Origin: Methanocella_A sp963792125
Lineage (GTDB): Archaea > Halobacteriota > Methanocellia > Methanocellales > Methanocellaceae
Reading direction: 5' to 3'
Length of the DNA: 64,000 nt
Assembly (NCBI GenBank): GCA_963792125.1
Contig: CAWBVA010000011.1
Location: forward strand, 159,676-223,675
Part shown: positions 52,511-60,625 of the stretch, piece after piece
Numbering within the stretch: the first letter of the stretch is position 1
Layout: each line of letters begins with the position of its first letter
Translations under genes and position numbers: made by a program
Notes under the pieces: generated by a model
What the model saw: only the letters and a program-made list of their open reading frames with translations
Told to the model about the DNA's origin: nothing
Databases searched by the model: none

Positions 52511-53030
52511 TCAGGCTGTGTATTGACATCTGGCATTGGTCTTCTTCTGGTCAACTACTTTATTGCCGTAATGGTACACGGGGAATAGGCTGGTCTTCTC
52601 GCTCGCCCGGATACCTCTTCGAGAACTACGGCCTTTCCGAGAACTCGGTTGATGATAAATGGTTATTTTCGTGTTAATGGCTATGAAAATCGGGCTTTGC
52701 CAGGGCAATGCGACTCCTGTCACGCTCGCCAGGGGCAGCCAAAGCTTTTTTGTTAACGGCAAGCCTGTTGCATGCCTTGTATGAGATGTGCGCCTACTGT
52801 CAGGCCCGCCAAGTTCGCCAGAGTGCCAAGGGCGCCAAGACGTTTTATACGTTTTATTTCAGCGGGGTATGCAGGGGTAGTGTAAACAAGGAAGCAGCGC
52901 ATAGCCTTTTAAAAAACAGCCTTGGCGCTCTTGGCTACCTGGCGCCGTTGGCGAGCGTGACAGGAGTCACATAGCACTGGAAACGGCTGGATCATTTAGT
53001 AATCCGATAATTTTCTGTTGGCTACACGAG
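52511..53030 (-). repeat. Composite repeat copy G
   Basis: At 52511-52660 lies a diverged glycosylase piece (SLFPVYHYGNKVVDQKK). From 52680 to 52990 there is a complete palindromic part: left arm (GCAATGCGACTCCTGTCACG), inner TTTTGTTAACGGCAAGCCTG stretch, core (CAGCGGGGTATGCAGGGGTA) and right arm (CTTGGCTACCTGGCGCC, GAGCGTGACAGGAGTCACAT). Only the terminal few bases of a second glycosylase fragment follow. Confidence 0.8.
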
Positions 53031-53225
53031 CTAAAATAACGGCCGCTCAGGCAAAATCGACCGCAGTAATTCAATTATTCTTCGAGGTCATATGGGTTAA
53101 CTGTTCTAAAAATTGATTTTCAATCCATCCTCAAGACAATAATTATTTTTATAATCATCATAATAAATTTTTAGTATGATTATGATATTAAAATAGTATC
53201 ATCTAATGATACATCTCGGCGACGG

Positions 53226-53484
53226 CTATATCTCTTCGAGCATTCGCTTCAATATTTCAACATCAATCTCTGTCTGTTCGCTTGCGTCTTTAAGGATGGC
53301 TGAAAGTGTTCCGATCGAGAGTGGATTGTCCGCAACAATAGTAACCTCGTCAAAATACACCTTACTTTTAGAAGCGTGAAGCTTTAAAGATGATATGGCT
53401 ACCGCTCTACGTGCCTTTAACATAGCGAATTTTCTTTAAAAGCTTGATTACCTGTCTGTAGCTTACGTCTCTAAGCCTTGGCAC
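53226..53484 (-). pseudogene. HicA toxin, inactivated copy
   Basis: GTG 53484 opens MPRLRDVSYRQVIKLLKKI, but a TAG follows VKGT and the rest (FDEVTIVADNPLSIGTLSAI) is in another frame. Compared with the intact gene at 56416-56673 it has one nonsense change and at least one frameshift. Its hicB neighbour is intact. Confidence 0.85.
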
Positions 53485-53695
53485 TATTCTTCACAGTAGA
53501 AAGGGCCTGTGAATTGATATCGAGCTCAAGCTGATATTTCTCATCGCTTTTTAATTGAAAATATAGACGGAGAACATTGTCTATACTCTGCATCAGCTTA
53601 TAACACGTCTTGGCCTGGGTTACAATCGGGTAGTCGATAGCATCCGCGACATAGTAGCCTTCGCTTGCAGAGACATGGAACTTGATCGTCTTCAT
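53471..53695 (-). CDS. HicB-like antitoxin (copy 1)
   Basis: MKTIKFHVSASEGYYVADAI starts a 74-residue partial HicB fold that overlaps hicA by 14 bases. It is almost identical to the copy at 56660-56884 (YPIVTQAKTCYKLMQSIDN against YPIVTQAKTWNKLMQRIDD). Upstream codons in the same frame are open but probably untranslated. With hicA broken, it may still neutralise the toxin of the other copy. Confidence 0.8.
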   Translation of the reverse strand: MKTIKFHVSASEGYYVADAIDYPIVTQAKTCYKLMQSIDNVLRLYFQLKSDEKYQLELDINSQALSTVKNSAKA

Positions 53696-53954
53696 GGCCT
53701 TTCCGGGTTTAACTTTACTTACTGGTCTCACCTGCAGGCCGATAATCATAGCTGTCATATATCGCGGCCGGGACGGCATCAACCCGATTTTTATGCAATA
53801 CCTCGTTGTGCAATCTCTGAACTCCCTGGCGTGTAATACTATGATAATGAATATCAAACGACTAATTATTTAAGCGGTTGTATTGCAATCGATATTAAAC
53901 TTTTGCTGTGACACGTTCAGCGAGTCGATTAAAAATCGTAAAGCTCTGGCTTCC

Positions 53955-54038
53955 TCAATGCTCGACATGGTAATCGGCGACCTGCATTAAAATGGAATCC
54001 TTGATGACGTTAAGATATATTTGTGCGGCCTGATCCAT
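53955..54038 (-). pseudogene. Internally deleted nucleotidyltransferase-antitoxin gene
   Basis: ATG 54038 to TGA 53955 encodes 27 residues, MDQAAQIYLNVIKDSILMQ joined to VADYHVEH. These are the first and last parts of the nucleotidyltransferase at 57143-57543; the roughly 110 residues between are deleted. The frame is kept across the junction. Confidence 0.85.
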
Positions 54039-54119
54039 AACCAGATGATTAGAGGTTTTAATCCTCTATACTTTTAACTCAATGTTTGTCGCTACCACAA
54101 GCGGTCTGTGAAATCATTA

Positions 54120-54560
54120 TTTGCCTGGACCATGCGCTGGCTATGCGAGCCCAGTCCTGCTTGACAAGGGTGCCAGGTAGCCAGGAACGCTAAGGATTTT
54201 TTGTTAACGGCAAGCCTGTTGCATGCCGTGTATGAGCTGCGCGCATACTGTCAGGCCCGCCAGGTTCGCCAAGTGCCAAGGGCGCCAAGACGTTTTGATA
54301 TGTTTTATTTCAGCGGGACTGCAGGGGTAGCATAAACAAGGCAGCGACGCATTGATTATTTAAAAATAACCCTGGCGACCCTGGCTACCTGGCGCCCTTG
54401 GTGAGCGTGACCGGGGTCGCATTGCCTGGAAACGACAGGATCTTATTTAAAAATCCGATAACTTTCTATTGACCGCAACAGGCACGGGTACTGGCATTAC
54501 CGGAGAGAAATATCTCCCGTTCTTCCTCCGGTCCATCAGCTGTTCATCCATCTCACGAAG
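54120..54560 (-). repeat. Composite repeat copy H
   Basis: Left arm, inner TTTTGTTAACGGCAAGCCTG stretch, core (CAGCGGGACTGCAGGGGTAG) and right arm (GCGACCCTGGCTACCTGG) are complete. They are followed by only about 85 bases of the glycosylase end (CGCAACAGGCACGGGTACTG). It lies between the HicBA module and fic. Confidence 0.85.
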
Positions 54561-54639
54561 CTGGAGCTTAATAATCAAGCTAAATGTTTAAAATATTTAT
54601 ACTTAACAAGCAAATATACAAAGATAAATTGAGGTAATA

Positions 54640-55734
54640 ATGGAGACAGAGCCATATATCCCTAAAAAATTACCAATAGAAGGTATTGACTGGGATGCCC
54701 ATGCCTCATTAATTGGAAAAGCTAACCAGCATCTTGGAAGATATGATGGGATTATCCAGACAATAGTGAACCCCGATATTCTTCTCGCTCCTTTGGTAAC
54801 AACAGAGGCAGAACTTTCTTCAAGAATCGAAGGTACAACAGTAACTTTAATTGAAGTTTTGCAGTTTGAAGCCGATCCCAAAGAACAATATTCGATGGCA
54901 AAAACAAACGAATTACAAGAAGTATCTAACTATAGTACTGCTTTGAAATTTGCGCAAGATGCTGTTAAAAGTCATCCCCTCTCAATTAATATGATCAGGG
55001 ATATGCATCGTATCCTTTTGACTAACGTCAGAGGAGAAACCGCTGAACCCGGTGAAATAAGACGGGTACAAAATTACATAAGGCTTCGAGATAATGGTGT
55101 TTTTACGCCCCCTCCTCCTCAACTTTTAATGGATGCATTATCAGACTGGGAATCGTATTTATATACCGAAGATCGAGATCCGATAGTACAGCTAGCGATA
55201 TTAAAAGCACAATTTGAGCTTATCCACCCATTTAGAGATGGAAACGGCCGAATCGGCCGAATGCTTGTCCCATTGATATTATATTATAAACGGCATCTAT
55301 CAAACCCTACCTTCTATATTAGTGCCTATCTGGAGCGAAACAGGCCTTTGTATTTAGATCGATTAGAAGATATATCCCAGAAAAACGACTGGAACGGCTG
55401 GATATCCTTTTTCCTGGAAGCTATTATTGAACAGGCAAAAGAGAATAGTCAAAAGGCAATGGCAATACATGAATTATATAAGGAAATGAAAATTAATATA
55501 CCGGAAATAGTCCATTCAGAATATTCCGTACAAGTTATCGATGCCATATTTATGCGGCCGGTATTTAACACGCCAAGTTTCTATAAGTCATTGGATATCA
55601 ACCGGATGACTGCTCAAAGAATATTAGATGAGTTGACAAAGAATGATATTCTAATAATGGTATCAGAAGGAAAAACCAGACGACCTGCAGTATATTCGTT
55701 TCCCAAATTATTAGAAATAACCAGACAAAAATAA
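54640..55734 (+). CDS. fic: Fic/DOC family AMPylase
   Basis: The catalytic motif HPFRDGNGRIGR is at residues 196-207. The N-terminal inhibitory helix motif SSRIEG (residues about 60-65) fits a class II Fic protein that keeps itself off. A C-terminal winged helix (TAQRILDELTKNDILIMVSE) is present. The length of 364 matches the family. It transfers AMP to hydroxyl side chains of target proteins. It is one of only two plus-strand genes in the mosaic and has AT-rich codon use. Confidence 0.95.
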   Translation: METEPYIPKKLPIEGIDWDAHASLIGKANQHLGRYDGIIQTIVNPDILLAPLVTTEAELSSRIEGTTVTLIEVLQFEADPKEQYSMAKTNELQEVSNYSTALKFAQDAVKSHPLSINMIRDMHRILLTNVRGETAEPGEIRRVQNYIRLRDNGVFTPPPPQLLMDALSDWESYLYTEDRDPIVQLAILKAQFELIHPFRDGNGRIGRMLVPLILYYKRHLSNPTFYISAYLERNRPLYLDRLEDISQKNDWNGWISFFLEAIIEQAKENSQKAMAIHELYKEMKINIPEIVHSEYSVQVIDAIFMRPVFNTPSFYKSLDINRMTAQRILDELTKNDILIMVSEGKTRRPAVYSFPKLLEITRQK

Positions 55735-55754
55735 AATCTATTGCAATCCTAATC

Positions 55755-55868
55755 ATTGTAACAATATAGTAGTTTTTTGTTACAATCGGTTTCGTATTGT
55801 AACAAATCAGGCTGTTTTTGTTACAATCGGTTTCGTATTGTAACAAATCAGGCTGTTTTTGTTATAAT
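55755..55868. promoter_or_regulatory. Cluster of alternating ATTGTAACAA / TTGTTACAAT half-sites
   Basis: Six sites occur at 55755, 55777, 55796, 55818, 55837 and 55859, the last with one mismatch. Pairs form a perfect dyad TTGTTACAAT-9 bases-ATTGTAACAA, and the 41-base unit is duplicated. It is just 3' of fic and resembles an operator or iteron array. Confidence 0.85.
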
Positions 55869-55914
55869 TGGTTGTAGCATTATTTTGAGGTATAACTTTA
55901 ATATCTGTCATTAT

Positions 55915-56370
55915 TTGAACACCAATATTTCAGCGGGGCTGCATGGGTAGCGTAAACAAGGCAGCGACGCATTGTCTTTTAATAAAAGTCCTGGCGATCT
56001 TGGCGATACTTGGCGTTCCTGGCGCGCTTTACCGTTGCGCATAGCCGTGGAAAGGGCTGGGTCACATTAGTAATCTGATAATTTTCTATTGGCAGCAACA
56101 GGCACAGGTACCGATATCCCCGAACCGAGATATCTCCCGATCTTCCTCCAGTCCATTAGCTGCTCTTCCATCTTCCTGTTCTGGTTCACCCCTCGATTGC
56201 CGCAGTGGTACACTGGGAACAGCCTGGTCTTCTCACATAGCCGGATGCCCTCTTCGAGCTCCACGGCCTTTCGGAGTATGCTGTATGTTTTCAGGTTGTA
56301 GGCGTGCAGTATGCCGTTCGTCGGCATGATCCCCAGGGCCATCACTACTCCGGGCTGCACGAGCTCGATC
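55915..56370 (-). repeat. Composite repeat copy I with glycosylase 3' fragment
   Basis: There is no left arm. Core and right arm (CTTGGCGATACTTGGCGTTC) are followed by the fragment 56080-56370 with RPLIELVQPGVVMALGIM and RLFPVYHCGNRGVNQNRK. Confidence 0.85.
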
Positions 56371-56415
56371 AGCGGCCGCCGGGCATGTCTGCAAATGCTA
56401 TTAATAAACAGTTAG

Positions 56416-56673
56416 CTACATATTTTCAAGCATATGCTTCAATTGTTCTAAATCGATGCCCGTCTGTTCACTTGCATCTTTAAGGATGGCCGATAGCGTA
56501 CCGATTGACAGAGGGTTGTCGGCAACAACGGTGACCTCGTCAAAATTGGCCTTACTTTCGAAGCCAGAAGCTTTCATAATGATATGGCTACTGCTCTGCC
56601 TGTCTTTTACATAACCAATTTTCTTTAAAAGCTTGATGACTTGCCTGTAGCTTACATCTCTAAGCCTTGGCAC
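56416..56673 (-). CDS. hicA: HicA mRNA interferase toxin (intact copy)
   Basis: GTG 56673 starts MPRLRDVSYRQVIKLLKKIG; HSHIIM-type catalytic region reads SSSHIIMKASGFESK with the active-site His. The C-terminal DNPLSIGTLSAILKDASEQT is typical of HicA. The double-stranded-RNA-binding-like fold cuts mRNA. It overlaps hicB by 14 bases, toxin downstream of antitoxin. Confidence 0.9.
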   Translation of the reverse strand: MPRLRDVSYRQVIKLLKKIGYVKDRQSSSHIIMKASGFESKANFDEVTVVADNPLSIGTLSAILKDASEQTGIDLEQLKHMLENM

Positions 56674-56884
56674 TATTCTTCACCGTCGAAAGGGCCTGTG
56701 AATTGATATCGAGCTCAAGCTGATACTTCTCATCGCTTTTTAATTTAAAATAGAGCCGGACGACATCGTCGATCCTCTGCATCAGTTTATTCCATGTCTT
56801 AGCCTGGGTTACAATCGGGTAGTCGATTGCATCCGCGACATAGTAGCCTTCGCTCGCAGAGACATGGAACTTGATGGTCTTCAT
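56660..56884 (-). CDS. hicB: HicB-like antitoxin (copy 2)
   Basis: ATG 56884 starts MKTIKFHVSASEGYYVADAI, the partial RNase H-like HicB fold of 74 residues, without the C-terminal DNA-binding domain of longer HicB proteins. It lies upstream of and overlaps the hicA gene. The frame is open further upstream, but the residues there are unlike HicB. Confidence 0.88.
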   Translation of the reverse strand: MKTIKFHVSASEGYYVADAIDYPIVTQAKTWNKLMQRIDDVVRLYFKLKSDEKYQLELDINSQALSTVKNSAKA

Positions 56885-57142
56885 GGCCTTTCCCGGTTTG
56901 ACTTTACTTACTGTCTCCCCTGCAGGCCGATAATCATAGCTGTCATATATCGCGGCCGGGACGGCATCAGCCCGATTTTTATGCAATACCTCGTTGTGCA
57001 ATCTCTGAACTCCTTTATCTGTAAAGCTATGATACTTAGTATTTAATGAGTAATTATTTAAACCGTTGCATTGCAAGCGATATTAAACTTTTGCTAAGAC
57101 CATTTCAGCGAGTCGATTAAAAATCGTATAGCTCAGGCTTCG

Positions 57143-57543
57143 TCAATGCTCGACATGGTAATCGACGACCCTGCCGTTCTTTATATGCGGCCTGATCTTC
57201 TTAACAATCTCCGAGGCTTTGCCGAGAATATTTTCCCCGTATAACAGCTTATTATTGTGATAGACCTCGTAGAGTATGGGTGACGGGTAATTGATATCCT
57301 CGACATCCATCAGGAAGGGCTCAAGCCGTCTTTTAATCCTGTCTTCCACGTCGATCCTGATGTTGGATATCGTCCTGACCTTGTTTTTCGGCGTCTGGAC
57401 GAATATCAGGACATCATAATCGCTGTCCTTCTTTTCCGTTCCTCTTGCCACGCTGCCGAAAAGATAGATAGCCCTGACATCGTCGACATGCTTTAAAATC
57501 GAGTCCTTAATGACGTCAAGATCTATTGCGCGGCCTGATCCAT
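57143..57543 (-). CDS. MNT-type nucleotidyltransferase (frameshifted start)
   Basis: The catalytic pattern FGSVARGTEKKDSDYDVLIF has the GSxxRG and DxD motifs of minimal nucleotidyltransferases that act as antitoxins (MNT of MNT-HEPN) or modify tRNAs or toxins. ATG 57543 starts MDQAAQ, but a TAG follows. One missing A, by comparison with the related sequence at 54020-54038, explains the break near 57525. No HEPN toxin lies next to it. It is upstream of HicBA on the same strand. Confidence 0.8.
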
Positions 57544-57639
57544 AACCAGATGATCAGAGGTTTTTAATCCTATATACTTTTAACTCAATGTCAATCCACT
57601 GCCATAAACGATCTGGTGAAACCATTTTGGGCCTAGCCT

Positions 57640-57967
57640 TGCTCTGGCTGTGCGACACCTGTCTGGCCCGCTAAGGTCGTCAGGGGCTAAGGGCACCAGG
57701 TAGCCAGGCGCTTCAAGACTTTCTTAAAGATACGCTCGAAGCAAGGCTTTGTAATGGCAATGTGACTCCTGTCAGGCCCACCAGGGGCGCCAAGAGCCAA
57801 GTTCGCCAATACGGTTAGATATGTTTTATTTCAGCGGGGCAGCAGGGGTAGCATAAACAAGGCCGCAACGCATTGCCTATTTAATAAATAGTCTTGGCGC
57901 TCTTGGCTACCTGGCGCTCTTGGCGAGCGTGACAGGGGTCGCATAGCCTGGAAACGGCCGGGTCTCA
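57640..57967 (-). repeat. Composite repeat copy J, palindromic part
   Basis: Left arm at about 57755-57812 (GCAATGTGACTCCTGTCAGG, CCACCAGGGGCGCCAAGAGC), core (CAGCGGGGCAGCAGGGGTAG) and right arm at about 57894-57945 (CTTGGCGCTCTTGGCTACC, GAGCGTGACAGGGGTCGCAT) make a near-complete inverted repeat of about 55-base arms. The glycosylase gene 57968-58559 ends at its right border. Confidence 0.9.
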
Positions 57968-58559
57968 TTAATAATCCAATAAAGTTCTATTAACAGAAAC
58001 AGGCACAGGTACTGGTATCTCCGAACCGAGATATCTCCCGATCTTCCTCCAGTCCCTCATCTGCTCCTCCATCTTCCTGTTCTGGTTCACGCCGCGATTG
58101 CCGCAGTGGTACACAGGGAACAGCCTGGTCTTCCCGCCCAGCCGGATGCCCTCTTCGAGCTCCACGGCCTTTCGGAGTACGCCATAAGTTTTCAGGTTGT
58201 AGGCGTGCAGTATGCCGTTCGTCGCCATGAGGCCCAGGGCGATCACTGCTTCGGGCTGCACGAGCTCGATCAAGGGGCGCAGGAAGTGTCGGCCGCAGGT
58301 ATGGTACCATTCTTCAAGGGTGGGCTCCTGCATTCTGTTTCTCGCCTTCTTTCAGGCACAGGATGGCGTTTGTGAAGAAGAGGTCGGGGTTTTTGAGGCC
58401 GGAGCCCGGGGGTGGTACTTGTACGCCTATCGAGTTGAGGAGAGTGATTAGGTTTCGATTGGTGGGGTTTGTGATGGAGTCGGTGCTGCCGTCTTTTAGG
58501 TAGGCGAGGGTGTCGGCCCAGTCCTGGCCTACGACAATGATTTTGGCGTCTATTTTATA
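57968..58559 (-). pseudogene. Uracil-DNA-glycosylase-like gene, 5'-truncated (longest copy)
   Basis: Minus-strand frames give KIIVVGQDWADTLAYLKDG (the GQD motif of family UDG proteins), NRNLITLLNSIGVQVPPP and LFFTNAILCLKEGEKQNAG. After one frameshift near 58320 the sequence continues EEWYHTCGRHFLRPLIELVQ, PEAVIALGLMATNGILHAY and RLFPVYHCGNRGVNQNRK, the C-terminal part that ends in PVYHxG. No start codon is present: the frame opens directly after the TAA of the neighbouring membrane protein gene at 58560. It is the source-like version of the fragments in copies C, D, F, I and others. Confidence 0.85.
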
Positions 58560-59331
58560 TTATTTTAATTCTTTAGGAACCTGTGCCTTCCCAGTTATAT
58601 AGAACCATATTTTTTGAGCGAATATCGCAATGATCAATAAAGCAATTGATGATGTACAGAAATAAAACGCGTTTTGTAAAAAAAAGGTTATAATTGCATA
58701 AATTGTTGCTATAAAACATGAACTAGAACTATTATTGTAGCTAATAGGTTACTTGTTGACTTGTTTTTAATATTTTCACTTGGCTTTTTACCTTCTGCGT
58801 TCTTTATTCATTTGCTTCCGATAATTTTTCCATAAAAAATAATATCGATTAAAAGTTTTACCTGTATGAGCAATTCGAATTTTCAATCCATCGTTTTTAT
58901 CCATATACTCAAATGAAATCTTAAATGTTTTATTATTAAGGCGTTCAAGCTTGAATTTATTAGAATTAGTATTATCAACTATTTTTTCTATAGTGGCCTC
59001 TAAAATTTCATATTCATCTTTTACTTTAATTAACAATGGATTTGATTCAGGAATGTCGTTATTTCGTATTACTTCATTACCTTCGTTCCAAAATACAAGA
59101 TATGTAATAGTAAAATTTTTAATTTGGTGCTCACCATATGTAATTTTTAAACCTTCATTTCCACTCACTGACTCGTTAATAACAGTAGAACCGCTAAATA
59201 GTATAATAGGGCTTTTTCTCCTTTTTACTTTTTATATAAAAGTATAGCGCTGATATAAGACCTATAACCGCAAGTAGGGCACTAATTATATTTAAAAATG
59301 GATTTGAACCAATCAATTGGACTATTTCCAA
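58560..59331 (-). pseudogene. AT-rich membrane protein gene with frameshifts
   Basis: A TTG at 59331 opens LEIVQLIGSNPFLNIISALL and AVIGLISALYFYIKSKKEKK, one transmembrane helix. After one extra C (about 59215) it continues PIILFSGSTVINESVSGNEG and a beta-rich globular part with YLVFWNEGNEVIRNNDIPES. Two further shifts lead to C-terminal helices (FIATIYAIITFFLQNAFYF and SIALLIIAIFAQKIWFYI) ending at 58560. The globular WNEGxxxIRxxDI segment is a recurrent signature of uncharacterised membrane proteins in defence regions. It lies on the same strand as the TIR-like gene, 325 bases away. Confidence 0.6.
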
Positions 59332-59655
59332 TATATGAATTTAAAGGCTCCAATATTATCACATCACCCAACTCTATAAGGGATAATTCTTTTATCTATT
59401 AATAAATTAATCTTTAGCTTTATGAAAGTAATATATTCAATATTTTTATCATTTTCCTATACTGATGTAGAGCTGGTAGAATTTAATGATCTAAGTGCTT
59501 GAGTTCCTGGATAACCTCTCAAGAAGAGCAAGTTATTAGCTAATCGAATTCTTTTTATAATTTATATATGTCAATTATTTTTAATACTTCTTCTATTAAT
59601 GTAATGTTTTCAATATCCCTTCCCCTAATTTCATGCAACCGATTTGCTAATGTTC
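59332..59655. other. AT-rich intergenic region
   Basis: About 320 bases of AT-rich DNA hold no supported gene. The 3' end of the TIR-like gene is at 59656, so the promoter for the membrane protein gene must lie here. Confidence 0.35.
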
Positions 59656-60495
59656 TTAAAAGCTCTGGACCTCATAAGTCCATTTTGAGCATTTCATATG
59701 ATGATTCGTATATTGGAACAGCGAGCGCAATTTATTATAAACGTTTATTAACTGTCTGTCATCGCCGTCTTTTAAATAAAGGTGCATACCAGATCCAATA
59801 AATTGGTCATAAAATGCAAAGGATAGGTCTCTCGTGCGGTCGATGGCATTTGTCCAAACATAAATATTGTTTGTCGGGCTACTCAATTCTTCTCTTATCG
59901 AACGTGATTGTTTTAGATTATTATTCAATTCATCCTCAACGTTTTTGAGATACCTATTAAATCTAAAGTTATGAGGCTTGGTCGATATCATCTTTCTTAC
60001 CTCGGCCCTAAGTAAATTTTTAAATTGTGATAACGTTAATTCGTCAATCGGATAATATAATAATAAATTTAAATTTTGGATATCAAACTTAGGCACTTGA
60101 CCCTTTTTTAGTATTGGAATAATATATTTAAATGCAGATGTCATTAATCCATACTCAAAATATACATTGGCATTGGGACAGATGTGATTTTCCCTTTTAA
60201 TTGCATCAGTATCCTTTGATTTTAGTGGAGTTTCGGTTAATAATACGATACAAAATGATGAACCGATGATGTTTTTACAAATCTTGGTACAAAGTACATC
60301 TTGGTTATATATGTTATAATCGGCAGCAATAATCGGCTCAATATTTTCTTCTGATAGTACCCTTCTGATCGCTTCGCGTTCTAAACTTAGTTCATCTGAT
60401 GAAGGACAACCGATAAAGCAAGTATTTCTACCAATAAATTCGTTGAAATCCTGATTACAAGGTATATCTGGTCGGAAAAAACATTGCAGTTCCAA
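59656..60495 (-). CDS. TIR-like nucleotide-binding protein
   Basis: The 279-residue protein has a Rossmann-like first half: TCFIGCPSSDELSLEREAI, a conserved acidic EPIIAADYNIYNQDVL region, SSFCIVLLTE, and NANVYFEYGLMTSAFKYIIP. The last resembles the NPNVxxELGxA motif of TIR-like effectors that sense or cleave nucleotides in anti-phage systems. The second half (FRFNRYLKNVEDELNNNL) is helical with no known domain. Codon use is AT-rich. It lies beside a type I restriction locus. The activity is inferred from fold resemblance only. Confidence 0.6.
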   Translation of the reverse strand: MELQCFFRPDIPCNQDFNEFIGRNTCFIGCPSSDELSLEREAIRRVLSEENIEPIIAADYNIYNQDVLCTKICKNIIGSSFCIVLLTETPLKSKDTDAIKRENHICPNANVYFEYGLMTSAFKYIIPILKKGQVPKFDIQNLNLLLYYPIDELTLSQFKNLLRAEVRKMISTKPHNFRFNRYLKNVEDELNNNLKQSRSIREELSSPTNNIYVWTNAIDRTRDLSFAFYDQFIGSGMHLYLKDGDDRQLINVYNKLRSLFQYTNHHMKCSKWTYEVQSF

Positions 60496-60625
60496 CCATC
60501 GGACTTATGGGCATAATGTCTTTAGAATGATTGACATGAATATAAACTTTATTGATCGTTGGTGTGATAGCAAAAAGTAATCATATTGTTGATGAGTATA
60601 TATTGGGTATCCAAGGGGTGTCTAA
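60496..60625. other. Divergent intergenic region before hsdR
   Basis: About 130 AT-rich bases separate the TIR-like gene from hsdR. The hsdR ATG at 60626 is preceded by AAGGGGTGTCTAA, a plausible ribosome-binding site. Confidence 0.4.

Noticed and set aside
51065..58333. The GCGCCAAGG-word arms as a CRISPR array
   Set aside because: The words are degenerate, not separated by unique spacers of even length, and form inverted arms; no cas gene is present.
40975..58559. The composite repeats as insertion sequences
   Set aside because: No transposase gene or remnant, no terminal inverted repeats typical of an IS, and I could not see target-site duplications.
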